A DNA stretch of 64,000 nucleotides from Salticus scenicus. Taxonomy: Eukaryota; Arthropoda; Arachnida; Araneae; Salticidae. This document shows positions 1-12,034 of the stretch, in pieces. A program made the position numbers and the translations under genes. The stretch is from assembly GCA_963930645.1 (NCBI GenBank), contig CAWVNO010000536.1:1-64000 (forward strand), given 5' to 3'. A model generated the notes under the pieces. The model was given only the letters and a program-made list of their open reading frames with translations, was not told where the DNA came from and searched no databases. The first letter of the stretch is position 1; each line of letters starts with the position of its first letter.

Positions 1-204
1 TACACATCATTAAATATAATAAAAGCTTATTAGAATGTTTTAAAAGCTTATTGTTTTTCTGTGGACAATTGTGGGCATGGAATTGATAATTAGTTTACAT
101 GGTTACACAAAAAAATTCCGATATGGGATGCAGTCATTTTGCATGAAATTTTGGAACAAGTATTTATGAGTTACATGGAATTAATACAGGTTTATCAGTT
201 ATTT

Positions 205-236
<32 letters not shown>

Positions 237-825
237 ATCGAAAGAGAGACACAGCGAGGGGTTGAGGAGATTGGCAGCGCCTCCTCAGAAACGTAACTGT
301 TTATGTAGCAAGTAAGTCGAGCCATATACCATGTATATATATAAGGGAATAAATAGAAATGATGCCTTATATAATGTGTGATGCAAATAGGACAATGAGG
401 TTTTTGATCTGCAGATCCACTAGTCGTAATAAGAAAACAGAATGACTCTATTCTGAGTAGAAGAGTCGGAACAAAATAAAGTCGTAACACCCGATGTCAT
501 TTTGTTATTAATTGACACAGAAAAATCTAACAGATATCATTCACCAGGAAATTAAGTTTACTTTTTGAAACTAACGTGAAAGTTTAGATTAGATGTCATG
601 TACATATTAAAAGGAGCACTAACTTGAATTTTTTCTATAGAAACACGCATTTATGACTTTATTTTATGAATTTCTGAGAGTCTGGTAGTGCGGAAAAATA
701 TATACTTTGTATGCATTTCTTTAGTTTGGATAGAATTATAATCAGAAATGTGTTAGTGTTTTATCAGTAAACCCAGAAAATTCAAATAATAATCGTACAA
801 GAAAAAGAAGAAATATGTACTATTG
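1..825. other. AT-rich non-coding stretch
   Basis: No gene-like reading frame is convincing here. A short GATA-type tetranucleotide microsatellite lies at about 213-236. The small open frames have no recognisable domain and biased, low-complexity composition. Confidence 0.5.
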
Positions 826-827
826 TA

Positions 828-1464
828 CAGTCAGCCAAAAAAAAAAAAAAAAAAAAAAAAAAGCCCCCCCCCCCCCACCTAATTTCGCCGTAAATTATCG
901 TAGAAACATGCGACTGGTACCTATCGATCTGTAATAACGTCTAGTTTTTAATGGTATAGTCAGATTTTGCTTAAGGGGTCATCTGCATATTAAAACACGT
1001 ATAAACTTCATTTTTTTTCAATGACGACTCCTGATTTTGACCTCATATTCAGATTTCTGAGATCAAGGCAGTTCGGAAAACCTACCTATTTATATATTTT
1101 AAATCAATTCTAAACAGAGTTACACGTGAAAATGTGTTAGGGGACAGTCTATACATTTAGAAAAAATAAATAATGATCTACCACACAATAAACATTATTT
1201 ATTAAATTTCACACCGGAAAAAAAAATTCAGAAATGTTAGTTATAAAATAAAAAACGATTCAAATTCGCCGAACTTTCTATGTTAGCTTATGAATTGAAA
1301 GATTTTTACTGGTTTCAATTTATTAAACATTGAATAGTTAAATACAACACTTCATATAAAGAAAATTAAATAGCTTGAATCATATGAACCCTACAATGTT
1401 TAATTACAAAAATCTAGATACTAAGGTAAAAGAACAATAATAATAATGATAATAATATTAAGTT

Positions 1465-1496
<32 letters not shown>

Positions 1497-3748
1497 GTGT
1501 TTAATATTTAAGAAAAAGAATTATCTACTTCTTGAAAGCAAAAACTGTTTTATTTAAGAGACAAAAATTTAAGTTAAAATACATAAATAATAAAATATGT
1601 ATATATATAAACAATTAAAATCTACTAACTAACAATTATTATCTACTTCTTGTTGGGTATATTGTTATTTTATACAGTAAGCCTCGCATGAAAGTGTTAC
1701 TATAAAGATTTACATTTAATTTTAGGCGTACAAACCAACAATAGATAATATACAAAAATATAGATAACAAGATTTAAACTAAAATCTGAGAAAGGATATT
1801 TAACATTTTCGCGACCACTGACGTAGTTTCACGTCATTTTGAAATCTGTAACTCCTTTAGTGGGCGTTTCTTTCACAACTTGTGTGTTACGATATTTCTT
1901 AAGAATATTCCATATATTCATATATATATAAACAAAATAGTATGAATACAAATACTTTCACTAGAAAGAGTATAATTATTATGTATATTCATATGAAAAG
2001 AAATATGGATATAGAAAAAACGGTTTCCTATTGCCTAGAACGAGTATTCCCTGTTCTGCAGTCGTCTACTGTACTTGAATTGTTAATTTTAAATGTATAA
2101 AATCTATATCTTTAAAAGTAATAAGACATGTTACTTTGTTTTAAATTCTTTTTCCGTGGTAAATGTGACGCCAGTTTTACGCCGTGATTAGAATAATAGA
2201 AAATAAATAATATTGCGCTTTGTTTCAATAATATATATTAAAAACTTTAAAAGGAAAAAGAAAAAAAAAAAGAAATACCACTTTATTATTCAGTATTAAA
2301 AAAACATTTAATAAAAATTTTATATTTTATTATGTTACGTCATGCGATAAAATTTAAATAGCATAAACGGTAGAGTAAGCGAATGCGAAAATGTCACAAC
2401 AAGATTAAAACAGAAAATTTTTTTTAAAAAATCTGATAAAAATTAATAAAAGTCAATTATATTAATTTAAAAAAAGGAAAAAAAAAAAGGTATTGTTCAC
2501 AGCGCATTGCTCTTTTTTAAAATAATATTCCTCGTCTTACTGCGTTTTTTTACCGTCATGATACTTAACTTGAGGTGTACGAATCGTAGAATATTCAAGT
2601 TAAAAACAAAAGACAAAAGGGACAAAATATAATTTTAGCAGTGAGAAACTGGGAAACGTTATGTAATATTTAAGAACAAAGACTTAACATTTCAGAATCG
2701 AGTATAAACCTCTTTGCGACGGAACTTTGCCTTTACACAGTTTTTCTACAACTTTACATTATAAAACAAATTTTTTTTCATACTTCCAATTAAATCATTT
2801 AAATTTTGTCTTCAGCATTCGATGTAGTAAATGCCATTGACATTTATGCATACCAGCGTCACATAGAGAGTCATATACGAATACAGAAACTAGTTTTTTT
2901 ACTAATGTTTCCGCAATATAGAGGCGGGGCTTCATTTCTTTTGGAAATTTTTTCACAATCTCTCGCTTGCATTGCGATACTTTAATAAAAATGATCCAAT
3001 TTGTATCATAAACATCGAAATGTTGCTTAGAAAACAATTAGAATAACATTATGTAAATTAAAATAGTTTTTCGTCAAAATATATACAGATATTTACTCAC
3101 AAAGGATACAAATTATTATAAGGGACGGCCCCCTAACAACAGTAAAAAATAAAATATCACTGTAACTCAAAAAATAATGTTAAGAACGAGCTGTAAATTT
3201 GGAAACCCATGTTTTTGATGATTCCCGTTCTATTTATGCAAAAATTAACATAGGTCATAATTCATAATTTTTTCAAATATGAATTTATTAATAATTTTCA
3301 TATTTCAAATAATTTTTTTTTTATCAAAAATATGCATGGAATATGTTTGGGTCACTTCATTCTATCATATAAAAAAAAACAGAATTTGAATATCATAATT
3401 TTTTTGGAAGATATGAATTAATGTTTGTCACATTCATTTAACATTAGCGCCCTCATAGTTTGACAGTTTATAACTCTGTGAAGAATTAAGCAAAATATAT
3501 AAACTATACCATTTTCCGCGATGATTTTGTCCAAAGAATTCAAATAAATTATAAAAATTGGAGGTTACCATTGAAAAAAATGAAATTGATGCCAGTTTTA
3601 ATATGTAGACGACCCCTTAAGCAAAATCTAACTATATCATTATAAACTAGACGTTATTACAAATCGATTGGTACCAACCACATGTTTCTATAATAATTTA
3701 CGGCGAAATTAGGTGGGGGGGGGGTGGCGTTTTTTTTTTGTCTGACTG
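828..3748. mobile_element. Tc1/mariner-like element with long inverted ends
   Basis: Roughly 180-200 bp at 828-1020 recurs inverted at 3565-3748. Both outer ends read CAGTCAG or CAGTCAGAC next to a TA dinucleotide (826-827 and 3749-3750), then a homopolymer run, then a C- or G-run followed by a shared block around 870-1000 and 3600-3720. A TA target and CAGT-type ends are typical of Tc1/mariner. The 2.5-kb interior has no transposase that I can read and includes degenerate repeats also seen at 5.4-5.7 and 7.6-8.9 kb. It is therefore non-autonomous or long dead. The superfamily assignment is inference from the ends and the TA only. Confidence 0.6.
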
Positions 3749-3759
3749 TACATTAATTT

Positions 3760-4929
3760 GTTTAATTCAAACATTGATTTACTAAATTCATTGTTTTCAA
3801 GTTGGATTTGGAATAGGGGGAGATGTTTTTTGGTTTTGAAACTATTTAGTTGATTAGTTTGAGGACATTAAATTTTAATGCAGAAAACACGTCTTCAATA
3901 TCAAGATGAGTAATTTCAGAAGGAAGTCCTCGGATCACAGCCTTCAGTGGAGCATTTAATCTGTTATTTTTCAAGTAAAACTGAACTTTCATCTCGGTTA
4001 GTTTTTCTGTGACATAATGTCATGGTCGTTGGGGGAATTGGAGAAAATTTTTAAGAAGTTACCTGTGGATCTATTAAAAAATTGTAGTGACATAGGAATT
4101 TTTCTCGGTTTTTTAGTAACTGTTTCTTGTTACCATATCTAGCAGTAATAAATCTGCCTTTTGGCAGAGCAAGTTTTTTATTTTTTGCTTTTATTTTCAA
4201 CAGGAAAGCTTAATTTAGGTTTCTGACTGCAGACGCCATCTAGTGGTGCCGGATGGTCTAAAAGTTCATTTTCATTTAGATAATCGAATCTATTTTCAGT
4301 AGGGATACTATAGTTGTTATTAATTTTATTGTTTTTTGGATTTGGACTATCGCTTTTGAGTTTACGTTTGTTAATTCTTTGAATAGTTAAGGTAGTATCT
4401 CGGGTGTGTGTGGGGGGGGGGGGAGTTTAGAATCAGTGACTGATTAGAGCTGTCTGATACCTGATTGGTATCCATTTTCTAGACATCATCCTCGTTTCTG
4501 ATCCAGTCAAAAGATTTTATTTTACCGAAACCAATTCGGAATTCTGAAATTTAATTTCCTATCTCTGTGACATAAAAGTCTTTCAGTTGTCCAGAGGTAG
4601 TTTGTGGTTCTGGGATCGAAAAGGTCAAAATTGAAATGTATGAACTTTTCATAGTCGTTGTCGGACAGAAGTTCGATCACGGTACTTTTTATTTCATAAT
4701 ACTTCTTACATTTGAATAGCATGTTGAGTAATTCAAGATTCGTGAATTTTATTCCTTTGAAGAAATGCTTCGCATTATCAGGATCTCTGTGTGAAGTAGT
4801 CCCTAAAGTGACAGTAGAATTGCATGAAAGTTCCTCGCCGGCCTTCAAACATTGGTTATGAAAAGAACCTCTAAGAACTGGTGGAACACCATTACAATTA
4901 TTATCATCTATGTTTGAATTAGTAATCAT
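3760..4929 (-). pseudogene. jockey-type LINE ORF1 remnant with PRE_C2HC-like domain
   Basis: An open frame at 4522-4929 (minus) gives a 135-residue piece without a known fold. Downstream, the minus strand at about 3780-4005 encodes a recognisable PRE_C2HC-type segment (key string LKAVIRGLP, followed by a degenerate I-E-D-V-F and then K-T-K-K-LPLFQ). This domain is found in gag-like ORF1 proteins of arthropod jockey-clade LINEs. The segment is interrupted by a stop or frameshift near 3870, and the interval between the two pieces carries several stops. The C2HC zinc knuckles expected downstream, and any RT, are absent, so this is a dead fragment. I infer one ORF1 relic from orientation and spacing, but the N-terminal piece could be unrelated. 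Confidence 0.55.
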
Positions 4930-5846
4930 TTACTGATCTTCACTATCAATCGAACACTGGCTCTGAAAAGAGTCTCTCAGAACTAGTGGATCAGTGACAT
5001 TATTGTCAGAAGCGGCTGACAGTTGGTGGGCTTAGGAGGAACTCAGAATAATGTCCAATCCTCACTGAAGCAAATCGTCGCTTCGAAATCGTTAGTCAAC
5101 CGTTACAATTGAAATTTAGTGGTGAATATTGAATAAAAAATTAACCCAATTTAGTATCACTGTTCACAAAAGAAATGTTGAAATAAGTGTTTAATAACCT
5201 CTATGAATTTGGATCCGCTCGCGCTAGAGTCTCTACAATCGGAGAATCTAGTTCGAGCGGAAAAAATTTAATTCTTCTAAGGCATGCAAAATGTAACATA
5301 TGACTTGGATTTTTTTTTTTTTAATTCTTAATTTGTATTTTCTAGTTTTCGAATTATATTTTTGTATATTTTTAATACAAATAATATATTTCATTAGACT
5401 ACATTACGAGTTAAAATTTAAATAACTCAAGGTGTACCCACCCTACAGTATTCAAATACAAGAATGTGGATAGCAAAATTAAAAAGAAAGAAAAAAATAG
5501 TTGTAATAAGCTAAGAAAATGTTTGATATTTAAGAAATGGGAATTAATCGATTTACCTTGTGTATATTTTTATTTAGAACAGTAAGCCCCGCATAAAGTG
5601 TTTTTACAAAATGTTACATTTAATTTGAGGCGTACAAACCTAAAATATCTAACATAAAGGATAAGTATAACACGATTTAAACAATAAATTAATGGAAAAA
5701 ACTGGGAAGAATTAATTAATATTTAAGAAAAAAGATATATATTCAATGTTGCCGGAACAGGTGGATTTTTTATTCAATTCTCACCAATAATTTTGAGATG
5801 TGATATTTGATATACATAATAGACTATCGCACTTCGGCAAACGTTA

Positions 5847-7192
5847 ACATAGAGGTCTGTACGGGTCGAAATTTTGAGGCTCGGGCCTTGCCCGTTTACT
5901 TTTTTACCAGTGTACAGACAAAATCAGGCCTGGCTCGATTCAAAAATATGTAACATAACAAAGAAAAAAAAAAAAAAAAACATGCCTTTCTATGAAAAGA
6001 TTTTAGTATGTATTTTGCAGAGGTAGAAGTTCATTATTACAGACATACAGAAGGCACGAAGACAGACAGTAAGTCAAATCGAAAATATTAGCATTCATCA
6101 AACAATATAGGAAGGTACTTAAAAAGTTTAATACTTCTAAAAATGCACTTTCAACCATTTCCTTTTATATACCGTAATGTATCGAAATCTTTCATGTGAT
6201 ACGGTAAACAAAACTTTAATGCTAATCGAACCATATTCAATAGAAAATATTCTTTTGCACATGCTAAAAATGATGCTACTTTCATCTAGTGCCCTGGAGA
6301 AAAGAAAAAGGAGCTTTAGAGAAAACATTACAAAAGAAGGGTTTTTCATACTACCTAAACTCTACAGACCATACGACACAAAGCCTTATACACAGTAACG
6401 TGTCTAATTTCTTTTGTTTGTACATGTGCACAAACTAGTAGTGACAAGCATTCTATTTTGAATAGGAAACCATCTAATATTACTTTAAATAAAATATATT
6501 AATTTCGAGACATGTTAAAAATATTTGCGGAAAATCAGATCGCGAACAGACAGAGTGGATAGACACAGGGCCTGATTAAGGGGGAAGCTCGCTCATACCG
6601 GAATATTTTTACAATTATTTTTTACTTCATGTTATAGAAATTCCACGCTTTGACGAGGAAATATTTTTTATAAAAAATGAACGGTGTAAAACAATCCAAT
6701 TTACTCACCGTTATTAGACACCAGAATTCTTTTAAAATAATTTTTAATGAAAATTTTCTGTTTATTATAGGAGGAAAGTATTTGTTAAAAAATAACGGTG
6801 TAAGTATAAATAATGTGTGAAGAGCGAGCTTCCCCCTTAATCAGGCCCTGGATAGACAAATTGAAGTTACAGATATTTTTTTAACAAAATAAAATTTTAT
6901 GGGACATACCAGCCTGTAAAATAAATGACTGAAGGGGCATTTTATCATTTTCCTTTTTCGCTAATTAACGAGGAAACTAGAAAAAAGATTCGGGTCGACA
7001 TGGCTCGGCCCGAGAATACACAAATAATTGGGCAAGAGTCTGCAAAAAAAATTTAGCTGGAGCACGGCCCAACCCGAAGCAAATCGAAAAATTCGGCTTC
7101 TACGTTACAAGGTTGGCTGGTTGGGTTTTACGTCGCAGTAGTGCTGTGCAATGGGCGATTGGCGACAGTCAGGGGTTCACCCCTAGAGGTGG
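5847..7192. mobile_element. composite insertion inside the family-C MITE
   Basis: This block lies between the two halves of the family-C MITE and holds a family-D MITE (6566-6850) and a truncated SINE (about 7109-7199). Its outer parts (5850-5950 and 6985-7105) are related in inverted orientation, with GC-rich motifs such as acgggtcgaaatttt and, inverted, cgaaaaattcggctt. It may therefore be another degenerate inverted-repeat DNA element. No coding capacity is seen. Confidence 0.45.
6566..6850. mobile_element. hAT-like MITE, family D
   Basis: A 285-bp palindrome-like element with ends CAGGGCCTGATTAAGGGGGA and its complement. It is flanked by the perfect 8-bp duplication gatagaca (6558-6565 and 6851-6858). 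An 8-bp TSD with CAG...CTG ends fits the hAT superfamily. A second copy lies at 33410-33696. Confidence 0.8.
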
Positions 7193-7199
7193 TCGGCAA
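7109..7199 (-). mobile_element. 5'-truncated tRNA-derived SINE
   Basis: This matches the 3' end of the full SINE at 23321-23639 (shared block ggttgggttttacgtcgca and the following ~70 bp). The copy lacks the tRNA-like head. The 8-bp string acgttaca is found just left (7101-7108) and just right (7200-7207) and could be its TSD. Confidence 0.6.
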
Positions 7200-7276
7200 A
7201 CGTTACATTTAAAAATTATTGATGATTATTGAATAAAAAATCTGCCAGATCTGGCAACACTGAATGTACTATTTAA

Positions 7277-7592
7277 CCATAGCCTCCTAAACTAGATGCC
7301 CGTCGCGTGGCTCGGAAACTTGGCAACAGTTCAATTGGTAGACAGCGCCACTTGGTATAGGTTTCGCGACTTCTTTATTCAACAGCCACCAAAAATTTTT
7401 TTAAGTGGAATTTGATATACATAAAAGGCGAATTGAATCAAAGAAACGTCGATTATACATATTATATATCGCTTCTTAAAATTATTGGAGTCAGTTGAAT
7501 AAAAAACTCGCAAAATCTGTACTATATGGTGGCATTGTCTACCACTTGAATTGTTGCCAAGTTCCCCAGCCACACTACAGGCATCTAGTTTA
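7277..7592. mobile_element. MITE family B, right end degraded
   Basis: Starts CCATAGCCTCCTAAACTAGA and contains an inverted pair (gacagcgccac... and ...gtggcattgtctacc) around a TTATTCAA core. The right arm ends at ggcatctagttta, so the terminal ggaggctatgg seen in the 27150-27474 copy is missing. Confidence 0.65.
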
Positions 7593-7597
7593 TTTAA

Positions 7598-7903
7598 CAC
7601 TTTCACGACTGCTGATGTAGATTAACGTCATTTGAGAATATGTAACTCCGCCAGTGGGCGTTTTTTTTTTGCAATTTATATGTCATTTATTTCTTAAAAA
7701 TGCACACAATATTCATATTTGTACAGCCAATATACTATGGATATAAGCACTTTGATTAGAAAGAGTATAATTATAATGCATATTCACTTGTTATATGAAT
7801 CTGAATACAGAAACTTTTGTTCTGAAATATTGTAACTTGGGAGAATATCGCCCACAGGCGGACTTTACTGTCAAAAAGACAAAAACATGCGGTCGCGAAT
7901 GTG
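7598..7903. mobile_element. piggyBac-like MITE with TTAA target
   Basis: A 306-bp unit bounded on both sides by TTAA (7594-7597 and 7904-7907). The ends are imperfect inverted repeats: cactttcacgactgc at the left and the complement of gcggtcgcgaatgtg at the right. TTAA duplication is the hallmark of piggyBac-type transposition. A related end follows a TTAA at 1800-1803. There is no transposase. Confidence 0.6.
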
Positions 7904-8503
7904 TTAAAAGCATTCTTCAGGTGTTGTACTCTCCGTCAGTTTTTCATTGCGCTCTCAGGAATGTAGGTTTTTTTTTAATTTATTACTACCACTATTTTTA
8001 TGCTATAAACTCAATCCTGTATAATTATGACACATTAACATAAATATATCCAGAAGTATTTCTGCATAAAATTTCTGGTTGTAAAAGAGGCAGAAATTTC
8101 TTAACTTGAAGAGTGTCCTGAGAAAAGTGCGGAGAGTACGACCCCTGCATTGTTATTTTAAAACATAACCTTTATGCGTTTCTCGAAAACTTCAAATTAT
8201 TTTACAAATTCATGATAAATAACTGCAATTTTATCGTAAACAATCTAAACGATAAATGCCATTGGCATTTATATATGTCGGCGTCACATAAAGAATCAAA
8301 CACAAGCACACCAAATCATTTTTCAAAGTAAAGCATTGTTTCAGGGGAAGCCAGAGGGTGGTGCTTATTATTCTTTTGAAATACGATCAAAATCTCGCCT
8401 CTGTAATGCGATTATTTTACAAAAATAAATTAATTGGTACAGTAAACATCGAAGCGTTGCTTAGAAAACAGTAAGACTCCATAAAAATATAAACTGTAAA
8501 ACA

Positions 8504-8688
8504 CAGAGCTGCAACCTAATCCGGAAAATTGTTTATACCGCCACTTTTTCTACACCACTTAATTTTTAGAGTATTTGTTTTCTTAACTCATCGTAAATAT
8601 ATTTGAAGAGAATTACTTTAAAAGTTAAGTGGAGTAGAAAAGGGGGTGGTAGGTACTAACAATTTGCCGGATTAGGTTGGCAGCTCTG
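8504..8688. mobile_element. MITE family A
   Basis: A 185-bp hairpin with ends CAGAGCTGC(C)AACCTAATCC and its complement. It is flanked by the 6-bp direct repeat aaaaca. Other copies lie at 21857-22033 and 24084-24265. Confidence 0.75.
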
Positions 8689-9076
8689 AAAACAAGATTA
8701 AACTTGTATACATTTTTCTGATAATATATGTCCCAATTACAAATAACGCGTTTTTCTATTACGACGAACGTATCCCCTGTTCTGTACGGGAATCTACTGT
8801 ACTTAAATCTGTAATTAGATAATAATGTAAAATATAAATATATTCATGAATCTAAAACGTTTTAGATATATTTAAATATATTACACTTAAGATTGGTCGG
8901 TGTTTGGAAAATGTGCAATATTTTTCAAGTAAAACGTGTCTATCATGAACTACTGATAATAAAACTTTCTTTTCTCTTGAATAAAAAAATCTTTTATTTT
9001 ATGTTGTAATAAAGTAATGTACGAACTGCAATAATATAGCTATATAAATATATATGCAATAAGTAAATGAATTATT

Positions 9077-9112
<36 letters not shown>

Positions 9113-9137
9113 TTTTTTCGTTAAAAAAATACAGATC

Positions 9138-9816
9138 CCGCCGCTTATTAAAATCACATTTGTTCCGTTCTGATCCAAAGTGATTTTATTAAGCGGCTGA
9201 TTTTTATATCCGGCGAACGTTCCTGCCCTTAAGGAAAATGTATTACTTCCCTTAATTTCGAAAGAAACTTCAAAAGGTAACGAATAATATAATTAGTAAA
9301 CAATATTAATTAATTTTTGGTAGATAATTAAATAATATAAGTAAATTAAACGCATTGTAAGTTCCCGTGCACTTTCGTTAGAGGAAAATCATCATTACTT
9401 TACGCAAAGTTTACGCTGTTCTTATAAATTTAAAATCTTTCCGTTTAAACCTCATGAATTACAGTAATTTCAAAATAAGAACTAGAAAGTACCTTCTAAT
9501 AATTAGGAAAAAAAAAAAAAAATCATTTCAAATCAAATTTGTATTTTATTACTGCGCTTTGAAAAATACGTTCCTTGAAATTGATACGGAAATAAGTTGC
9601 GGGGCGTGTTTAATTTGTAACTGTGCTGCAAGTATAAAATCTTGAACAATGAGCGATAACGGAGGGTTTGTTGTGCTTTAATTTATTTTTCTATTTAAAA
9701 AAATATCACAATGTAAATAAAAAAAAAAATTTTAGTGTGCATAAATGATATTTTTAGCTGCTGAGAAGATATTTTTGAGTTTATTAATCGGCGATGCTGA
9801 TTTTATTAAGCGGCGG
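9138..9816. mobile_element. inverted-repeat DNA element, unclassified
   Basis: The string ccgccgcttattaaaatca at 9138 recurs inverted at about 9798-9816, and a third partial copy (inverted) occurs internally near 9180. The interior is AT-rich with one 63-codon frame of no recognisable content. This looks like a small non-autonomous element or a foldback. Confidence 0.4.
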
Positions 9817-9849
9817 TTTTAAAAGTAGTTTGTATTGATTTGATTCCGG

Positions 9850-10317
9850 TTAGGTGCTAATTGGATTTTAACTCATGCACCCAATAGGTGGGTTTTCTTG
9901 GAAGCCACAATTCGACTTCACGGAATTGCTTTAACTGAATATGACAAGGTTAGTAAAATAAAATATGCTGATACAATTTTGGTACATATCACCAGACAAG
10001 TTGAACTGTTTTGCACCTTTATCATGTATATTTTTGATCGCTTATTTTTTCTTCTACGTAAAAGGGTCATCTATATTGACAATTCATACAGTGGCAATTT
10101 TTCTTGTAGACTGTAGAACTACAGAAACAATCAGTAATTTGAAAATGAAATGAAGCACGAACGAATTAGCAAAATGTAAAAACAAAGCACAGAGCAAAAG
10201 CATATTAAAGACAACACGAAAAGGCTCGTACAATGCAATAATATTCATAACTATAGACTGTATTTGTACGATATATAATAATGATAGATATACGATAAAA
10301 ACTGGCCCACTGACACA
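9850..10317. other. non-coding stretch
   Basis: Small overlapping open frames occur on both strands between 9898 and 10359, but none has a recognisable domain. I see no repeat boundary. Confidence 0.4.
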
Positions 10318-10560
10318 CAATAAATTGTCCCACTTGCGGCTGGACGGTTCTGCTCTCAAAGCTGGTAGTCGTGAGATGCCAGGTTCGATACCAAGTATAG
10401 CTCGTTTGCCTAGCAGTTCGGAGTTTTCCGTAGATTTCTCCGAAACATGCGTAAATACGGGCTAGGACACTTTAGAATGACCTCCATGGAAGGTTCTCCA
10501 CCTCCGGCCTAGTACCCTAGTGCAGTCAATCGGCCTTAATCCCCACAACCCAACATAACG
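10318..10560 (+). mobile_element. tRNA-derived SINE
   Basis: The head resembles a tRNA, with a good B-box ggttcgatacc near 10381-10391 and an A-box-like stretch about 50 bp upstream. A ~150-bp body follows and ends in ccccacaacccaacataacg. The 3' block (about 10526-10555) recurs inverted at 46954-46998, which supports it as a dispersed family. It is a different family from the SINE at 23321. Confidence 0.5.
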
Positions 10561-11067
10561 ATAGACTTGACAATGAATTCGTTTGGTGTTTCAATTGCAA
10601 AGTTAGTTTTTATGGGTTAATTTGGTTACATGACGAATATACGGTTCTATTCGAATCAGTACGGAAATATGAAAATGTTGAATAGAAATTCACATTATCC
10701 CTAGATTTAAGGAAATTATGGAAATTTTCTTGAAAATTGCCTTGCCTAAATAGCTAGAAATATTTTAAGTTCTCTAGGTCTGTGAAAGCTGAATTTGTTG
10801 AGTAATAGTATTTTTATTAAATAATGAGAACATATTGCTGAATATCAAATTGACTGGTGTGGGAAAAAAAAGAAAAAAAAAAAAAAAAAAAAAAAAAGGG
10901 CGTGCTCTAACGTTATTATAGATAAATTAGCATAATTTATTAGTTTATCAACATAGCTACACACTGGAGAAAAATTTTCTAAAATCAAAGCAGTGTGAAA
11001 AAAAGACGGAAGAAACAGTACCCCGGAATAATTTATAAATGTTGCCAGCTATGGATACTATAAGCAG

Positions 11068-11238
11068 CCGTATTGCCAGATCTGGCGGATTTTTTATTCA
11101 AAAACACCAATAATTTTTAATTGTAATGTTTGGCTAAGCACTTCGAAGATTGATAATCTATTAAATATATCAAATAGCACTTCTCAAGATTATTGGTTAC
11201 TATTGAATAAAAAAATAACGCCAAATCAGACAACACTG
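11068..11238. mobile_element. hAT-like MITE, family C
   Basis: A 171-bp palindromic element. The 8-bp direct repeat ataagcag flanks it exactly (11060-11067 and 11239-11246). Ends are of the (C)AGTGTTGCC type, slightly mutated on the left. Confidence 0.75.
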
Positions 11239-11324
11239 ATAAGCAGTACTTGAAGTCTCCGCCCTTTTTTCAGAACACTTTCAGGGATGAGACATTATCG
11301 TCATTTTGCAACGACACCTGTATT

Positions 11325-11487
11325 CAGTGTTGCCAGATCTGGTGGATTTCTTATTCAATAATCACCAATAATTTTTTATTCTAACCTTTACCTAATCCCT
11401 CCGAAGCTTGATACTCTGTTGTTATGTATATTAAATATCACTTCTGAAAATTATTGTTGATTATTGAATAAAGATTTGGCAAAAATG
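11325..11487. mobile_element. hAT-like MITE, family C
   Basis: Starts CAGTGTTGCCAGATCTGG. Flanks are cctgtatt (left) and cctgtatc (right), an 8-bp TSD with one mismatch. The right inverted end is decayed. Confidence 0.65.
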
Positions 11488-11533
11488 CCTGTATCATATA
11501 TTTACAGTAAAGTGTCGAGTTTAAATACGATAG

Positions 11534-11736
11534 CATACTTGCGAATATACTAATTAATATTCCGTAATATTGTTAGCCCCGCCTTCTTTTTCACACTAGT
11601 ATCTTTTTAGAATATTTTTTCTTATTATTTAATCGTAATTGAATTTGGAAACTATTACACTAAAAATTTACTGTTGTGAAACAATAGGCGGGGCTATCAA
11701 TACTACGGAATATTAATTAGGATGTTGGCAAGTATG
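11534..11736. mobile_element. MITE family F
   Basis: Ends catacttgc and gcaagtatg enclose inverted gccccgcct and aggcggggc blocks. The exact 6-bp TSD cgatag lies on both sides (11528-11533 and 11737-11742). Related copies lie at 32840 and 44640, with diverged relatives at 45.5-46.8 kb. Confidence 0.75.
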
Positions 11737-11926
11737 CGATAGGGACTATTATATAGGAATAGTGGTAGAATAGATGTCAGAAATTTGTCATTTCTGTAAG
11801 TGTTCTGGAAAAAAGCAGGAGACTTCAAAGCTCTGCTGTAAGTCATATCAATTCAGAAACTTTAATAGAGGCCTCCTGCTGAGACTCAAAAGTTTTTGAG
11901 GTTTGTGTGTACCAAGCAAACCTGAT

Positions 11927-12022
11927 TGTGATAAACCGTTCACGCGGGATCTCCCGCTCACGGCGGCTTCCAAGGTTGGTTGGTTGCATAAAATAAACTT
12001 AGGAGTGGTTGGTTGCATGACA
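11927..12022 (-). repeat. 3' LTR of the Gmr1-like element, internally deleted
   Basis: Only 96 bp. Both termini match the 5' LTR and the TSD ctgat abuts it at 11922-11926, but about 228 bp of the middle is replaced by a 12-bp filler. A G-tract (ccccccaactaa on the plus strand, 12023-12034) lies directly inside and serves as the likely polypurine tract. Loss of the LTR middle probably removed the polyadenylation and R-region signals. Confidence 0.65.
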
Positions 12023-12034
12023 CCCCCCAACTAA

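Larger units (their letters stand above)
5744..7262. mobile_element. hAT-like MITE (family C), split by a later insertion
   Basis: The left end (5744-5846) and right end (7193-7262) match the two arms of the family-C palindromic MITE seen intact at 11068, 11325 and 45997. The signature is a CAGTGTTGCCAGATCTGG-type end followed by a TTATTCAA...CACCAATAAT block. The arms are separated by 1.35 kb of foreign sequence bounded by the 13-bp direct repeat tcggcaaacgtta (5834-5846 and 7193-7205). Confidence 0.65.

Noticed and set aside
2795..3037. 80-codon open frame on the minus strand
   Set aside because: It lies inside the inverted-repeat element, its DNA recurs near 8240-8470 without an open frame, and it has no domain.
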